Of a stretch of DNA of 64,000 nt, positions 1 to 8,035 are shown one piece after another. The stretch's first letter is position 1; each line of letters opens with the position of its first letter. The notes beneath the pieces are model-generated. The model saw only the letters and a list, made by a program, of their open reading frames with translations, was not told the origin of the DNA and did not search any database. Origin of the DNA: G963677445 sp963677445 (lineage in GTDB: Bacteria; Bacteroidota; Ignavibacteria; Ignavibacteriales; Melioribacteraceae); contig CAXXGF010000045.1 in the NCBI GenBank assembly GCA_963677445.2, positions 1 through 64,000 of the forward strand, given 5' to 3'. The position numbers and the translations under genes are program-made.

Positions 1-2
1 CC

Positions 3-308
3 TATGAACAGATGACCCTGAATGAAGAACTCTTTGGCGATAGCCAGAATTTCCTTAAAGAAAGTGAAGAAGTCGAACTTCTGATCGATGAAGATGAAAA
101 TATAATCTCAGTTGATATTCCTATTTTTGTAAATATGGAAGTAATTGAAACTGAACCTGGTTTTAAAGGTGATACCGCGACCAATACACTTAAGCCTGCA
201 AAACTTGATACCGGTGTTACCGTTCAGGTACCTCTTTTCGTTAATGAAGGAGAATTTATCAAAGTTGATACCCGCACCGGAACTTACGTAGAAAGAGTCA
301 AAAACTAA
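3..308 (+). CDS. efp: Elongation factor P, C-terminal part (cut by window edge)
   Basis: The frame is open from the first bases, so the 5' part of the gene lies outside the window and about 101 C-terminal residues are visible. EF-P binds the ribosome between the P and E sites and relieves stalling at polyproline. The visible part covers the two C-terminal OB domains. KPAKLDTGVTVQVPLFVNEG matches the EF-P family signature (K-x-A-x4-G...VP...G) and the protein ends in TGTYVERVKN, a usual EF-P tail. Full-length EF-P is about 185-190 residues. It lies 12 bases before accB, a common efp-accB-accC arrangement, so co-transcription is likely. Confidence 0.95.
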   Translation, partial: YEQMTLNEELFGDSQNFLKESEEVELLIDEDENIISVDIPIFVNMEVIETEPGFKGDTATNTLKPAKLDTGVTVQVPLFVNEGEFIKVDTRTGTYVERVKN

Positions 309-320
309 AAGAATAAGTTT

Positions 321-791
321 ATGGATATAAATCTGCTAAAGAAACTGGTAAAGCTTGTAGAAACAAGTGATATAACCGATTTTTCCGTTGAGGAAGGGGA
401 TCTAAAAGTAAGCATTTCCAAAAAACAGCCCGCTCAGGCTATGGTATCCCTTCCGGCTCCAGCCGCCGCGTATGCTCCGACTGTTCAGGAAAATGCTCCG
501 CAGCCGGTTCAGCCTGCCGCTCTCAACGCGCCGGAAAACAACTCTGAAAACCTGCACGAAATCAAATCTCCTATCGTCGGGACTTTCTACCGGGCTCCCG
601 CTCCTGATGCCGATCCTTACATTCAGGTTGGCCAGCAGGTCAGTGAAGGTACTGTGCTCTGCATAGTTGAAGCTATGAAACTGATGAATGAAATTGAATC
701 TGATATTGGCGGAAAGGTTGTAAAGGTTCTTGTAGAAAACGCTACTCCTGTCGAATACAACCAACCCCTATTTCTTATTGAAAAAAGCTAG
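321..791 (+). CDS. accB: Acetyl-CoA carboxylase biotin carboxyl carrier protein (BCCP)
   Basis: This protein carries the biotin that shuttles CO2 from biotin carboxylase (AccC) to the carboxyltransferase in the first step of fatty acid synthesis. It has 156 residues, normal for AccB. Residues 1-35 are the N-terminal helical segment, residues 36-76 a Pro/Ala-rich flexible linker, and residues 78-155 the biotinyl domain. The biotinylation motif EAMKLMNE is present, with acceptor lysine at residue 120. It follows efp closely and precedes accC by 26 bases. The carboxyltransferase genes accA/accD are not in the window. Confidence 0.97.
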   Translation: MDINLLKKLVKLVETSDITDFSVEEGDLKVSISKKQPAQAMVSLPAPAAAYAPTVQENAPQPVQPAALNAPENNSENLHEIKSPIVGTFYRAPAPDADPYIQVGQQVSEGTVLCIVEAMKLMNEIESDIGGKVVKVLVENATPVEYNQPLFLIEKS

Positions 792-817
792 CTTCCAACT
801 TAAAACACGAGGCAGAT

Positions 818-2170
818 TTGTTTAAAAAGATTTTAATAGCCAACCGGGGCGAAATAGCCCTGCGTGTTATTCGTACCTGTAAAGAACTTGGTATCGGCAC
901 TGTCGCAGTTTATTCAGAAGCCGACCGGGATTCCCTTCATGCGGTATTTGCCGATGAGGCGGTCTGTATAGGACCCCCTGTTAGCAAAGACTCCTATCTG
1001 AAGATACCCAGTATTATGGCCGCCGCCGAAGTAACCGGCGCCGACGCGATTCATCCCGGGTATGGATTTCTGGCTGAAAACGCGGAATTTTCAGAAATCT
1101 GTTCAGAAAGCCAGGTAAAATTTATTGGTCCTTCACCCGATATGATCAACAAAATGGGCGACAAGGCTTTTGCCAAGGAAACCATGAAAAAAGTCGGAGT
1201 GCCGGTTGTGCCCGGAAGCGACGGAGCTGTCAGCGATATTCAGGAAATAAAAAAAATCGCGGAAAAAATCGGTTACCCGGTCATGCTTAAAGCCTCAGCA
1301 GGGGGTGGCGGCAAAGGGATGAGGATAGTACATGATCCTTCAGGCATTGAAAAAGCTTTCCAGACCGCGAGCAATGAAGCCGGAGCCGCTTTTGGCAACT
1401 CAGAACTTTATCTCGAAAAATTCATCGAAAATCCGCGTCATGTGGAAATTCAGGTTATAGGTGATCAGTTCGGCAATATATATCATTATGGTGAAAGAGA
1501 CTGCACCGTACAGCGCCGTCATCAGAAATTAATTGAGGAATCACCCTCTCCCGCTATCTCGGAAGAAGTCAGAAAAAAAATGGGTGAAGCCGCTGTTCTG
1601 GGCGCCGCGTCGGTTAATTATGAAGGAGCCGGAACAATTGAGTTTATTGTTGACAAGAATCAGAATTTCTATTTTATCGAAATGAATACCCGTATTCAGG
1701 TTGAGCATCCGGTTACCGAGATGGTAAACAACCTGGACCTGATAAAGCAGCAGATTCTTGTAGCGGCAGGACAAAAGGTAGAAGACCTCCCGAAAAAATC
1801 ATACGGACACAGTTTCGAATTCAGGATAAATGCCGAAGATCCCGAAAAAGGATTCCGCCCTTCACCCGGCAAAATTGAATATCTTCATTTCCCGGGAGGC
1901 TTTGGAGTTCGTGTCGACTCTCATATCTATAATGAATATATCATACCCCCCTTCTATGATTCCCTTATTGCCAAACTGATAGTCTGGGGCACAGACAGGA
2001 ACCACGCTATAGCCCGGGCAAAAAGAGCTTTTGAGGAATTTACAATTGAAGGGATAAAAACCACTATACCATTTCATAAAATGGTGCTGAATAATGAAAA
2101 TTTTGTAAATTCCCAGTTTGATACATCTTTCATCGATAAATTATTAATTAATAATCCGAGGTTGAAATGA
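818..2170 (+). CDS. accC: Acetyl-CoA carboxylase, biotin carboxylase subunit
   Basis: This subunit uses ATP and bicarbonate to carboxylate biotin on AccB. It has 450 residues, the usual AccC length. It shows the N-terminal domain (KILIANRGEIALRV), the ATP-grasp glycine loop ASAGGGGKGMR near residue 165, the motif RDCTVQRRHQKLIEE and the catalytic region EMNTRIQVEHPVTE. The start is a TTG at 818, preceded by a GAGG-like ribosome-binding site (809-813); no ATG gives a complete N-terminus. The stop overlaps the gcvH start in an ATGA. Confidence 0.97.
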   Translation: MFKKILIANRGEIALRVIRTCKELGIGTVAVYSEADRDSLHAVFADEAVCIGPPVSKDSYLKIPSIMAAAEVTGADAIHPGYGFLAENAEFSEICSESQVKFIGPSPDMINKMGDKAFAKETMKKVGVPVVPGSDGAVSDIQEIKKIAEKIGYPVMLKASAGGGGKGMRIVHDPSGIEKAFQTASNEAGAAFGNSELYLEKFIENPRHVEIQVIGDQFGNIYHYGERDCTVQRRHQKLIEESPSPAISEEVRKKMGEAAVLGAASVNYEGAGTIEFIVDKNQNFYFIEMNTRIQVEHPVTEMVNNLDLIKQQILVAAGQKVEDLPKKSYGHSFEFRINAEDPEKGFRPSPGKIEYLHFPGGFGVRVDSHIYNEYIIPPFYDSLIAKLIVWGTDRNHAIARAKRAFEEFTIEGIKTTIPFHKMVLNNENFVNSQFDTSFIDKLLINNPRLK

Positions 2171-2544
2171 ATTTTCCCGCTGATCTTAAATATACTAATG
2201 ACCACGAATGGATTAAAGTGGATGGCAACACAGGTATAATCGGAATTACCGATCATGCGCAGAGTGAATTGGGAGATATCGTTTATGTTGATATCGACCC
2301 GGACCTTGAAGAAATTGAAGCCGGCGAAGCTTTTGGTTCAATTGAGGCAGTAAAAACTGTCAGTGATCTTTACGCGCCCATCACAGGTAAAGTAATTGAA
2401 ATTAATTCCGCTCTTGAAGATGAAGCGCAGACTATCAACAGCGATTCTTATGGAGAAGGATGGATAATTAAAGTTGAGATTTCAGATCCTTCACAGCTCG
2501 ATGACCTACTCTCTGTTGAAGCTTATAAGGAATTGCTTGGATAA
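2167..2544 (+). CDS. gcvH: Glycine cleavage system H protein (lipoyl carrier)
   Basis: A 125-residue lipoyl-domain protein that carries the aminomethyl group between the P, T and L proteins of the glycine cleavage system. The lipoylation motif is GSIEAVKTVSDLYAP, with lysine 63 as the expected attachment site. The start overlaps the accC stop by four bases (ATGA), indicating translational coupling in an efp-accB-accC-gcvH operon. The P, T and L partners are not in the window. Putting a lipoyl carrier in a biotin carboxylase operon may reflect shared cofactor or acyl metabolism, but that is inference. Confidence 0.95.
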   Translation: MNFPADLKYTNDHEWIKVDGNTGIIGITDHAQSELGDIVYVDIDPDLEEIEAGEAFGSIEAVKTVSDLYAPITGKVIEINSALEDEAQTINSDSYGEGWIIKVEISDPSQLDDLLSVEAYKELLG

Positions 2545-2554
2545 TTTTTTTTCA

Positions 2555-2583
2555 GGACCGTTCTTCCATTGATTGAACGGTCC
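2555..2583. repeat. Perfect 9-bp hairpin between gcvH and guaA
   Basis: GGACCGTTC (2555-2563) and GAACGGTCC (2575-2583) are perfect inverted repeats around an 11-base loop. A run of eight T lies just upstream rather than downstream, so this is not a textbook plus-strand terminator. It may end gcvH transcripts inefficiently or be part of the guaA leader. Confidence 0.5.
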
Positions 2584-2630
2584 CCCATCTTTATACCGAT
2601 ATCCCCCTTATTTTCAGGGGCTTATTTATT

Positions 2631-2651
2631 ACGCCCTTTACGGGCTTTTTT
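2631..2651 (+). terminator. Short GC hairpin with T-run in the guaA leader
   Basis: GCCC (2633-2636) pairs with GGGC (2642-2645) around TTTAC and is followed by TTTTTT (2646-2651). It could be a weak intrinsic terminator or attenuator 40 bases before guaA. The sequence CGCCCTTTACGGGCT also resembles the palindrome CGCCCCTTCAGGGCT repeated many times at 6.2-7.9 kb, so it may be a solo copy of that repeat. Confidence 0.4.
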
Positions 2652-2689
2652 ATTATAATTCTACACTCAGCAGGCAGGAATTTCATTTA

Positions 2690-4231
2690 ATGAAACACAC
2701 GGAAACCATACTGATAATAGACTATGGTTCACAATATACACAACTTATCGCGAGAAGAATAAGGGAAAATAATGTATATTGTGAAATTCATCCCCACACT
2801 ATTTTAACAGACGCCATAAAAGAAATTAATCCGTCGGGAATAATTCTTTCCGGAGGACCTATGAGCGTTTATGATGAAGGCGCTCCGGAACTTAATGCGG
2901 ATATTCCCGAACTCGGGGTACCGGTCATAGGCATCTGCTATGGTTTACAGCTATTGGCCCTTAATTCAGGCGGAAAAGTGGAACAGGCGAAAAACCGGGA
3001 ATATGGAAAAGCTGAATTTATTGTTGAGAACCAGGGAAATCTTCTTAAAGGATTACCCGAAAAATCTGTCGTATGGATGAGTCATGGCGATCTTATCACC
3101 GGCCTGCCCGCTAATTTTGAAGTTTTGGGTGTTTCGGGTAATACCCCGGCCTGTGCGATAAGTGATCCGGTAAAAAATATCTACGGCCTCCAGTTTCACC
3201 CCGAAGTGGCGCACACTGAGTGGGGAAAACAAATAATCAGTAATTTCCTTTTCGAAATTTGCGGATGCGGCGCAAACTGGAATTCAGAAAATTTCATAGA
3301 ACAAAGCGCCAACGAAATCAAGTCACTTGTTGGTGACAAAAAAGCGATCTGCGCTCTCAGCGGCGGTGTAGACTCATCTGTTGCCGCCATCCTCATGCAC
3401 AAAGCCATTGGTGATAAACTTATCTGCATTCATGTTGATTCGGGCCTGATGCGGCTGGATGAAAGCCGTGATATCGTTAAAATGTTCCGTGATAATTATG
3501 ATCTTCATCTAATTCATGTTGACGCCTCGGAATTATTTCTCGGAAGACTTGCCGGAGTTGACGACCCTGAAAAGAAAAGAAAAATTATTGGAAATACTTT
3601 TATTGAGGTTTTCGAAAAAGAAGCTAAAAAATTTTCTGACGCGGATTTTCTTGTTCAGGGTACGCTTTACCCCGATGTTATTGAAAGCGTTCCGGTAAAA
3701 GGAGCTTCAGTTACCATAAAATCCCATCACAATGTAGGCGGCCTGCCTGAAAAGATGAATCTGAAACTGATTGAACCATTCAGGGAGCTCTTTAAAGATG
3801 AGGTCCGCAAAATTGGTTATGACCTGGGACTGCCCGCGGATTTTATTAAAAGACATCCTTTCCCCGGTCCGGGACTGGCCGTCAGAATTCCGGGGAGACT
3901 TGAACCTGGTATGCTCGATATCCTCAGGCAGGCGGATGATATTTACATCAGTGCTCTGCATGAGTTTAATATCTACGACGAAATATGGCAGGCTTTTGCC
4001 GTGCTTCTTCCGGTACGAAGCGTCGGAGTAATGGGTGACGCGCGCACTTATGAAAATGTCGTGGCGCTCAGAGCCGTTGTATCCACCGATGGTATGACAG
4101 CTGACTGGTATAAATTTGATCACGATTTTCTGCATTATGTCTCAAATAAGATTATTCAGGAAGTCAGGGGAGTAAACCGGGTTGTTTATGATATAAGCTC
4201 AAAACCCCCTTCGACTATTGAGTGGGAATAA
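2690..4231 (+). CDS. guaA: GMP synthase (glutamine-hydrolysing)
   Basis: Converts XMP to GMP with ATP and glutamine. It has 513 residues from the ATG at 2690, chosen because an AGGAA ribosome-binding site lies ten bases upstream and family homology starts at once (ETILIIDYGSQYTQLIARRI). The open frame continues upstream to 2573 but that part does not look like GuaA. The class I amidotransferase domain has the nucleophile C83 in GICYGLQLL and FHPEVAHTEWG. The ATP-pyrophosphatase loop is SGGVDSSVAA, and the C-terminal dimerisation domain ends DISSKPPSTIEWE, as in all bacterial GuaA. It appears to be transcribed separately from gcvH. Confidence 0.97.
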   Translation: MKHTETILIIDYGSQYTQLIARRIRENNVYCEIHPHTILTDAIKEINPSGIILSGGPMSVYDEGAPELNADIPELGVPVIGICYGLQLLALNSGGKVEQAKNREYGKAEFIVENQGNLLKGLPEKSVVWMSHGDLITGLPANFEVLGVSGNTPACAISDPVKNIYGLQFHPEVAHTEWGKQIISNFLFEICGCGANWNSENFIEQSANEIKSLVGDKKAICALSGGVDSSVAAILMHKAIGDKLICIHVDSGLMRLDESRDIVKMFRDNYDLHLIHVDASELFLGRLAGVDDPEKKRKIIGNTFIEVFEKEAKKFSDADFLVQGTLYPDVIESVPVKGASVTIKSHHNVGGLPEKMNLKLIEPFRELFKDEVRKIGYDLGLPADFIKRHPFPGPGLAVRIPGRLEPGMLDILRQADDIYISALHEFNIYDEIWQAFAVLLPVRSVGVMGDARTYENVVALRAVVSTDGMTADWYKFDHDFLHYVSNKIIQEVRGVNRVVYDISSKPPSTIEWE

Positions 4232-4282
4232 TCATTTTTTCTCGAAGCCTGTTTTAGAGCGAAATTATAAGCGAGGTAAAAA

Positions 4283-4960
4283 ATTAAAGTAAAAGAGATC
4301 CCTGAAACCGACCGTCCCCGCGAAAAACTGATCTTCCGGGGCGCTCATAACCTGACCGATTATGAATTGATCGCGGTCCTGCTCCGTACAGGTCTGAAAG
4401 GCACATCTGTTATTGAGCTGGCTCAGAATCTCCTTTATAAATCAGGGAATTTAGCACGGCTGGCCGGTAAAACACCACGGTATCTTAAAGAGTTCTCCGG
4501 AATCGGGAAAGATAAAGCAGCCACCTTACTGGCCGCGTTCGAAATAAGCAGGCGGGTCGCTTTCCAGACCAGGTGGTTTTCCGATAAAAAAATCAGCTCA
4601 CCCGAAGATGCCGCCGAAATTTTCATTCCCCTGCTTCAGCATGAACCTGTGGAAAAATTTATGGTCGCCTGCCTGAATACTTCAAATAATATTATTAATT
4701 ATGATGTTATTACCGTCGGCACCCTGAATTCAAGTGTTGTCCATTCCAGGGAAGTATTTCGTTATGCCATTGAGCAAAATTCAGCGAATATAATACTGAT
4801 ACACAATCATCCAAGCGGAAATCTTAATCCCAGCGATAGTGATAAACAGGTGACCAAAAAACTGGTTGGCGCCGGTAAAATTATCGGAATAGAGGTAATT
4901 GACCATATAATTATCGCCGGAAACCGTTTTTCAAGCATGAATGAAGGCGGATTCATTTAA
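4283..4960 (+). CDS. radC: RadC family JAB/MPN domain protein, probable ATT start
   Basis: RadC proteins have an N-terminal helix-hairpin-helix region and a C-terminal JAMM metalloprotease-like domain; their cellular role is unsettled. The JAMM motif HNHPSGNLNPSDSD is present. Homology covers the whole frame from KVKEIPETDRPREKL, which matches the conserved RadC N-terminus. That frame has a stop at 4277-4279 and no ATG, GTG or TTG between it and the conserved start, leaving ATT at 4283, six bases after GCGAGG. This gives 225 residues, the normal RadC length. A TTG at 4367 would delete a conserved 28-residue segment. The start codon is inferred. Confidence 0.9.
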   Translation: MKVKEIPETDRPREKLIFRGAHNLTDYELIAVLLRTGLKGTSVIELAQNLLYKSGNLARLAGKTPRYLKEFSGIGKDKAATLLAAFEISRRVAFQTRWFSDKKISSPEDAAEIFIPLLQHEPVEKFMVACLNTSNNIINYDVITVGTLNSSVVHSREVFRYAIEQNSANIILIHNHPSGNLNPSDSDKQVTKKLVGAGKIIGIEVIDHIIIAGNRFSSMNEGGFI

Positions 4961-5008
4961 AATTTCGTTTAAATCGGATAAAGTTTTCATCTTTTTCAAA
5001 AAAATCTT

Positions 5009-5016
5009 TATATTTG
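5009..5016 (+). promoter_or_regulatory. Possible Bacteroidota-type -7 box
   Basis: TATATTTG matches TAnnTTTG, the -7 consensus known for Bacteroidota housekeeping sigma factors, and lies about 50 bases before the lipoprotein gene at 5066. No clear TTTG -33 box is visible, so this is tentative. Confidence 0.3.
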
Positions 5017-5065
5017 AGAGATAATTTGAGAATAAACCAGATTAACCTAAACTTGGAGGAATCAA

Positions 5066-5341
5066 ATGACTAAAGTTAAGAAGCTTGTCAGCTCTGCAGT
5101 TATAGCAGCAGTCTTCTTTGGTATGGTCGGATTATCAGGCTGCAGCGGAGTCAGTGAAGAACAAATGGCTCAGTTGGAAGCTTTGAGAAAAGAAGTTAAC
5201 CAGATGACTACTGAAATTAACGACCTTAAAAGCCAGAAATCCAAATTGGAAAGAATGGTTGCCGAAAGGGAAGCTCTTCTTGAAAAATGTGCCAACAAAA
5301 AGGCCGAAACCCAGAAAAACCTTAACAAAATGGGTAAATAA
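5066..5341 (+). CDS. Small coiled-coil lipoprotein
   Basis: A 91-residue protein with a Lys-rich N-terminus, a hydrophobic signal segment (about residues 9-24) and the lipobox LSGC, so it should be lipidated at C26 and anchored in a membrane. The rest is charged heptad-like helix (about residues 30-88) without a known enzymatic motif, reminiscent of Lpp-type spacer lipoproteins. A strong TTGGAGG ribosome-binding site precedes the ATG. It is 39 bases upstream of the LysM protein and probably co-transcribed. A joint role at the outer membrane-peptidoglycan interface is inference. Confidence 0.8.
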   Translation: MTKVKKLVSSAVIAAVFFGMVGLSGCSGVSEEQMAQLEALRKEVNQMTTEINDLKSQKSKLERMVAEREALLEKCANKKAETQKNLNKMGK

Positions 5342-5380
5342 GAATTTTAAAAAAAGTAAATTTTTTACGGAGGAATCTAA

Positions 5381-6064
5381 ATGAACTTGAGTAAATACTT
5401 AGTAGGCATCTTGTCACTGCTCTTGTTAATGTCTTCCGCTGCTTTCGCTCAGGAAGAAATGACTATCGAAGAATGGCAGGCTGAAATTAACAGACTGACC
5501 GAGAAAAAAGCAGCTATGACTAACGAGCTTAATGGTCTTCAGACAGAAGTCAACGAATTAAAAGCGAAGTATGAAGGTCTTCAGGAAGTTGAAGATTGTG
5601 AAGACGAGCTTTACAAAATGGTTGGCGCCACAGATAACAGCCTTGATGCTTTCAGAAGCAAACTTAGCAAACTCGAAGGCATGATCAACAGAAGAGAAGG
5701 ACCCAAGGCTGACCGCCAGGCTGAACTCGATCAGCTTAAAGATAATCCTATTAGCGCTCTGCCTGAATTTTATAATAAAGTTCACATCGAACTGCAGAGA
5801 AAACTTGACGCGTGGATTGAAAAACCAAAAGAAGTTATGTATACAGTTGTTAAAGGCGACTGCCTCTGGTATATAGCTAAAAGAAATGAACATTACGGAA
5901 ATGGTTTCGCATGGCCGATAATTTACAAAGCCAACAGAGACGAGATCAAAAATCCTGATCTTATCTATCCGAAACAGGTCTTCAAAATTCCGAATCTTAC
6001 TGATGAAGAAAAAGCAAAATATGACAAAATCAGAAGAAATTACAAACCGGCTCCGGTTGAATAA
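5381..6064 (+). CDS. Exported coiled-coil protein with C-terminal LysM domain
   Basis: 227 residues. Residues 1-23 are a signal peptide ending in SSAAFA followed by QEE. Residues 28-75 and about 85-145 are heptad-rich coiled coil. Residues 156-208 are a LysM peptidoglycan-binding domain (YTVVKGDCLWYIAKR...IYPKQVFKIP). It should be periplasmic and bind peptidoglycan. A GGAGGA ribosome-binding site precedes the ATG and a strong terminator follows. With the lipoprotein upstream it forms a two-gene unit that could tether the envelope to the cell wall. Confidence 0.85.
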   Translation: MNLSKYLVGILSLLLLMSSAAFAQEEMTIEEWQAEINRLTEKKAAMTNELNGLQTEVNELKAKYEGLQEVEDCEDELYKMVGATDNSLDAFRSKLSKLEGMINRREGPKADRQAELDQLKDNPISALPEFYNKVHIELQRKLDAWIEKPKEVMYTVVKGDCLWYIAKRNEHYGNGFAWPIIYKANRDEIKNPDLIYPKQVFKIPNLTDEEKAKYDKIRRNYKPAPVE

Positions 6065-6089
6065 TATTTCTCTTTGTTAATAAATTTTG

Positions 6090-6125
6090 AAGCTCTTTTC
6101 ATTAAGTTGAAAAGAGCTTTTTTTT
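6090..6125 (+). terminator. Intrinsic terminator after the LysM gene
   Basis: AAGCTCTTTTC and GAAAAGAGCTT form a perfect 11-bp stem (6090-6100 with 6109-6119) around an 8-base loop, followed by a run of T to 6125. It lies 26 bases after the LysM stop codon. Confidence 0.9.
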
Positions 6126-6180
6126 AATATCCCCTCCCTTTATATCATCCGAAGTTATATACAAATTATTCAAAGGTGCC

Positions 6181-6780
6181 TGCTGCCGCCCCTTCAGGGC
6201 TTTATTTTACCGGTGTTAACTTTTTCCTGAGGCGGCGCCCCAGGCTATTGCTCTCCGCCCCTTCAGGGCTCTTTCACAAATCACCTATGCCATTTATATA
6301 ATATCTCTGATTTTTTGTATTTTTGAATTATTGCTCATAACGAATTATTTCTTTGACACATTGTCCATCATTATCATAAGTCAGGCAATATCTTTTACAA
6401 ATTTGCCCTGTAAGGGCGTAGACAATAATCCCGCATTGACCGGAAAACCGATATAATGAGCCCTGAAGGAGCGTTAGCAATAATTCCGCGTCACACCGGA
6501 AATATTAAAACATCAACCAAAGAACAAACATAATGAGCCCTGAAAGGACGTTGCCAATATCATCGCATTACACGGTGAACGTCTAAACATCAGCCGAAGA
6601 AAAAACATTATAAGCCCTGAAAAGACGTTGCCAATATCACCGCATTACACGGTGAACGTCTAAACACATCGAACGGAAAACTGACATAATGAGCCCTGAA
6701 AGGGCGATCAGCAACAGCCCAGGGCAACGCCCTGGGAACATGAGCAAAACAAGAAATTAAGCCCTGAAGGGGCGCAAGCA
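6181..6780. repeat. REP-like repeat block, left copy (600 bp)
   Basis: A 600-bp gene-free block. It starts at 6181 with TGCT.GCCGCCCC and CTTCAGGGCT and ends at 6780 with the inverse form AGCCCTGAAGGGGCG plus CAAGCA, giving terminal inverted repeats of about 20 bp. Seven copies or near copies of the palindromic core occur: at 6187 and 6256 in one orientation, and at 6459, 6536, 6613, 6692 and 6760 in the other. Spacing between the inverted units is about 65-80 bases with similar spacer text (CACGGTGAACGTCTAAACA twice). A separate perfect hairpin, CCCAGGGC with GCCCTGGG, lies at 6718-6736. Bases 6181-6530 match 7282-7630 with roughly nine differences. Confidence 0.85.
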
Positions 6781-6822
6781 ACCATGTAGAGATATCTGTA
6801 TTACAAAAAAAAGGGAGTCAAA

Positions 6823-7274
6823 ATGTCACAATCTCTCGCGAAAATTTACACCCATATAATTTTCGGCACAAAAAATCACGCGAATCTTATTGACGATAAC
6901 ATCGACGAAAAATTATTCAGCTACCTGGGCGGCATTTGCCGGGATATGGAATGTAATCCCGTTATTGTCGGGGGCTATAAAAACCATGTACACATTCTAT
7001 CCCTGCTCTCAAAAAAAATTTCCGCGGTTGACCTTCTCGAAGAGGTAAAAAAGAGCTCCTCCAAATGGATGAAAACTCAGGGAGAACAATACGCAGATTT
7101 CTACTGGCAAAGAGGTTACGGCATATTTTCGGTCAGCCCCACACATGTTGACGCGATCACTGAATATATTAAAAATCAGAAAGAACACCATAAAAAACGT
7201 ACATTCCGGAAGAGTATATCGGATTCCTGAAAAAATATAATATTGAATATGATGAGAGATATGTATTTGAATGA
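6823..7274 (+). pseudogene. Y1/HUH transposase (IS200/REP-associated type), one-base frameshift near the C-terminus
   Basis: The family cuts and joins single-stranded DNA through a tyrosine and a metal-binding HUH motif; REP-associated members (RAYT/TnpA_REP) act on dispersed palindromes. Visible are SLAKIYTHIIFGTK at the N-terminus, HVHIL near residue 50 (HUH) and WQRGYGIFSVS (catalytic-tyrosine helix region). The continuous frame stops at 7230 after 135 residues. The family C-terminus (EEYIGFLKKYNIEYDERYVF) continues in another frame from 7209 to a stop at 7272-7274, so one base seems to be missing near 7207-7209. AGGGAG lies upstream of the ATG. Catalytic residues precede the shift, so partial activity is not excluded. 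Confidence 0.85.
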
Positions 7275-7281
7275 GGTTCTT

Positions 7282-7865
7282 TGCTGCCGCCCCTTCAGGG
7301 CTTTTTTTTACCGGTGTTAACTTTTTCCTGGGGCGGCGCCCCAGGCTGTTGCTCTCCGCCCCTTCAGGGCTCTTTCACAAATCACGTATGCCATTTATAT
7401 AATATCTCTGATTTTTTGTATTTTTGAATTATTGCTCATAACGAATTATTTCTTTGACACATTGTTCATCATTATCAAAAGTCAGGCAATATCTTTTACA
7501 AATTAGCCTGTAAGGGCGTAGACAATAATCCCGCATTGACCGGAAAACCGATATAATGAGCCCTGAAGGAGCGTTAGCAATAATTCCGCGTCACACCGGA
7601 AATATTAAAACATCAACCAAAGAACAAACAGAATAAGCCCTGAAAGGGCGTAAGCATCCTGGGAAATGATAAACATCGACCGAAGAACAAACATTATGAG
7701 CCCTGAAAAGACGTTGCCAATATCACCGCATTGCACGGTAATTGTTAAAACATCGGCCTAAGAAATAACATAATGAGCCCTGAAAGGGCGATTAGCAACA
7801 GCCCAGGGCAACGCCCTGGGAAAATGAACCAGAACAATATTATAAGCCCTGAAGGGGCGCAAGCA
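7282..7865. repeat. REP-like repeat block, right copy (584 bp)
   Basis: Direct repeat of the 6181-6780 block starting eight bases after the transposase frame ends. The first 350 bases are nearly identical to the left copy; the tail keeps the same modules but lacks part of one unit. Palindromic cores in the first orientation are at 7288 and about 7357; inverted cores are at about 7559, 7636, 7700, 7775 and 7846. It ends in AGCCCTGAAGGGGCG plus CAAGCA at 7865. CCTGGGGC...GCCCCAGG forms an additional palindrome near 7330-7348. Confidence 0.85.
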
Positions 7866-8035
7866 CACTCCCTGAGTAATCTTAGGAGATCGGAAAAAAC
7901 TGAATAACATCCACATCTGTATCTCAATTAAATAATTACCGGAAATACAAATCCCGCAAAAAAATATTTATCTCTCCCTTACCAATATTCTCACCTCTTT
8001 ATTATATTTTAAATTGTGTTTTTTTGATTTAATTA
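7866..8035. other. Spacer before phoH
   Basis: 170 bases of AT-rich sequence with no gene seen. A T-rich stretch precedes the phoH ATG and no convincing ribosome-binding site is visible, so the phoH promoter presumably lies here. Confidence 0.5.

Noticed and set aside
2545..2689. Purine riboswitch in the guaA leader
   Set aside because: The leader has two small hairpins but no recognisable purine-aptamer core sequence or three-way junction.
2573..2689. Longer guaA with an N-terminal extension
   Set aside because: The extra 39 codons run through the hairpin region, lack homology to GuaA and a ribosome-binding site supports the later ATG.
6181..7865. Possible CRISPR array in the repeated region
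   Set aside because: Repeat units are palindromic, in two orientations, with irregular and partly repeated spacers, and no cas genes are near.
7745..7927. 60-codon minus-strand frame in the right repeat block
   Set aside because: It lies wholly in repeated palindromic sequence, has Cys/Leu-rich nonsense composition and no ribosome-binding site.
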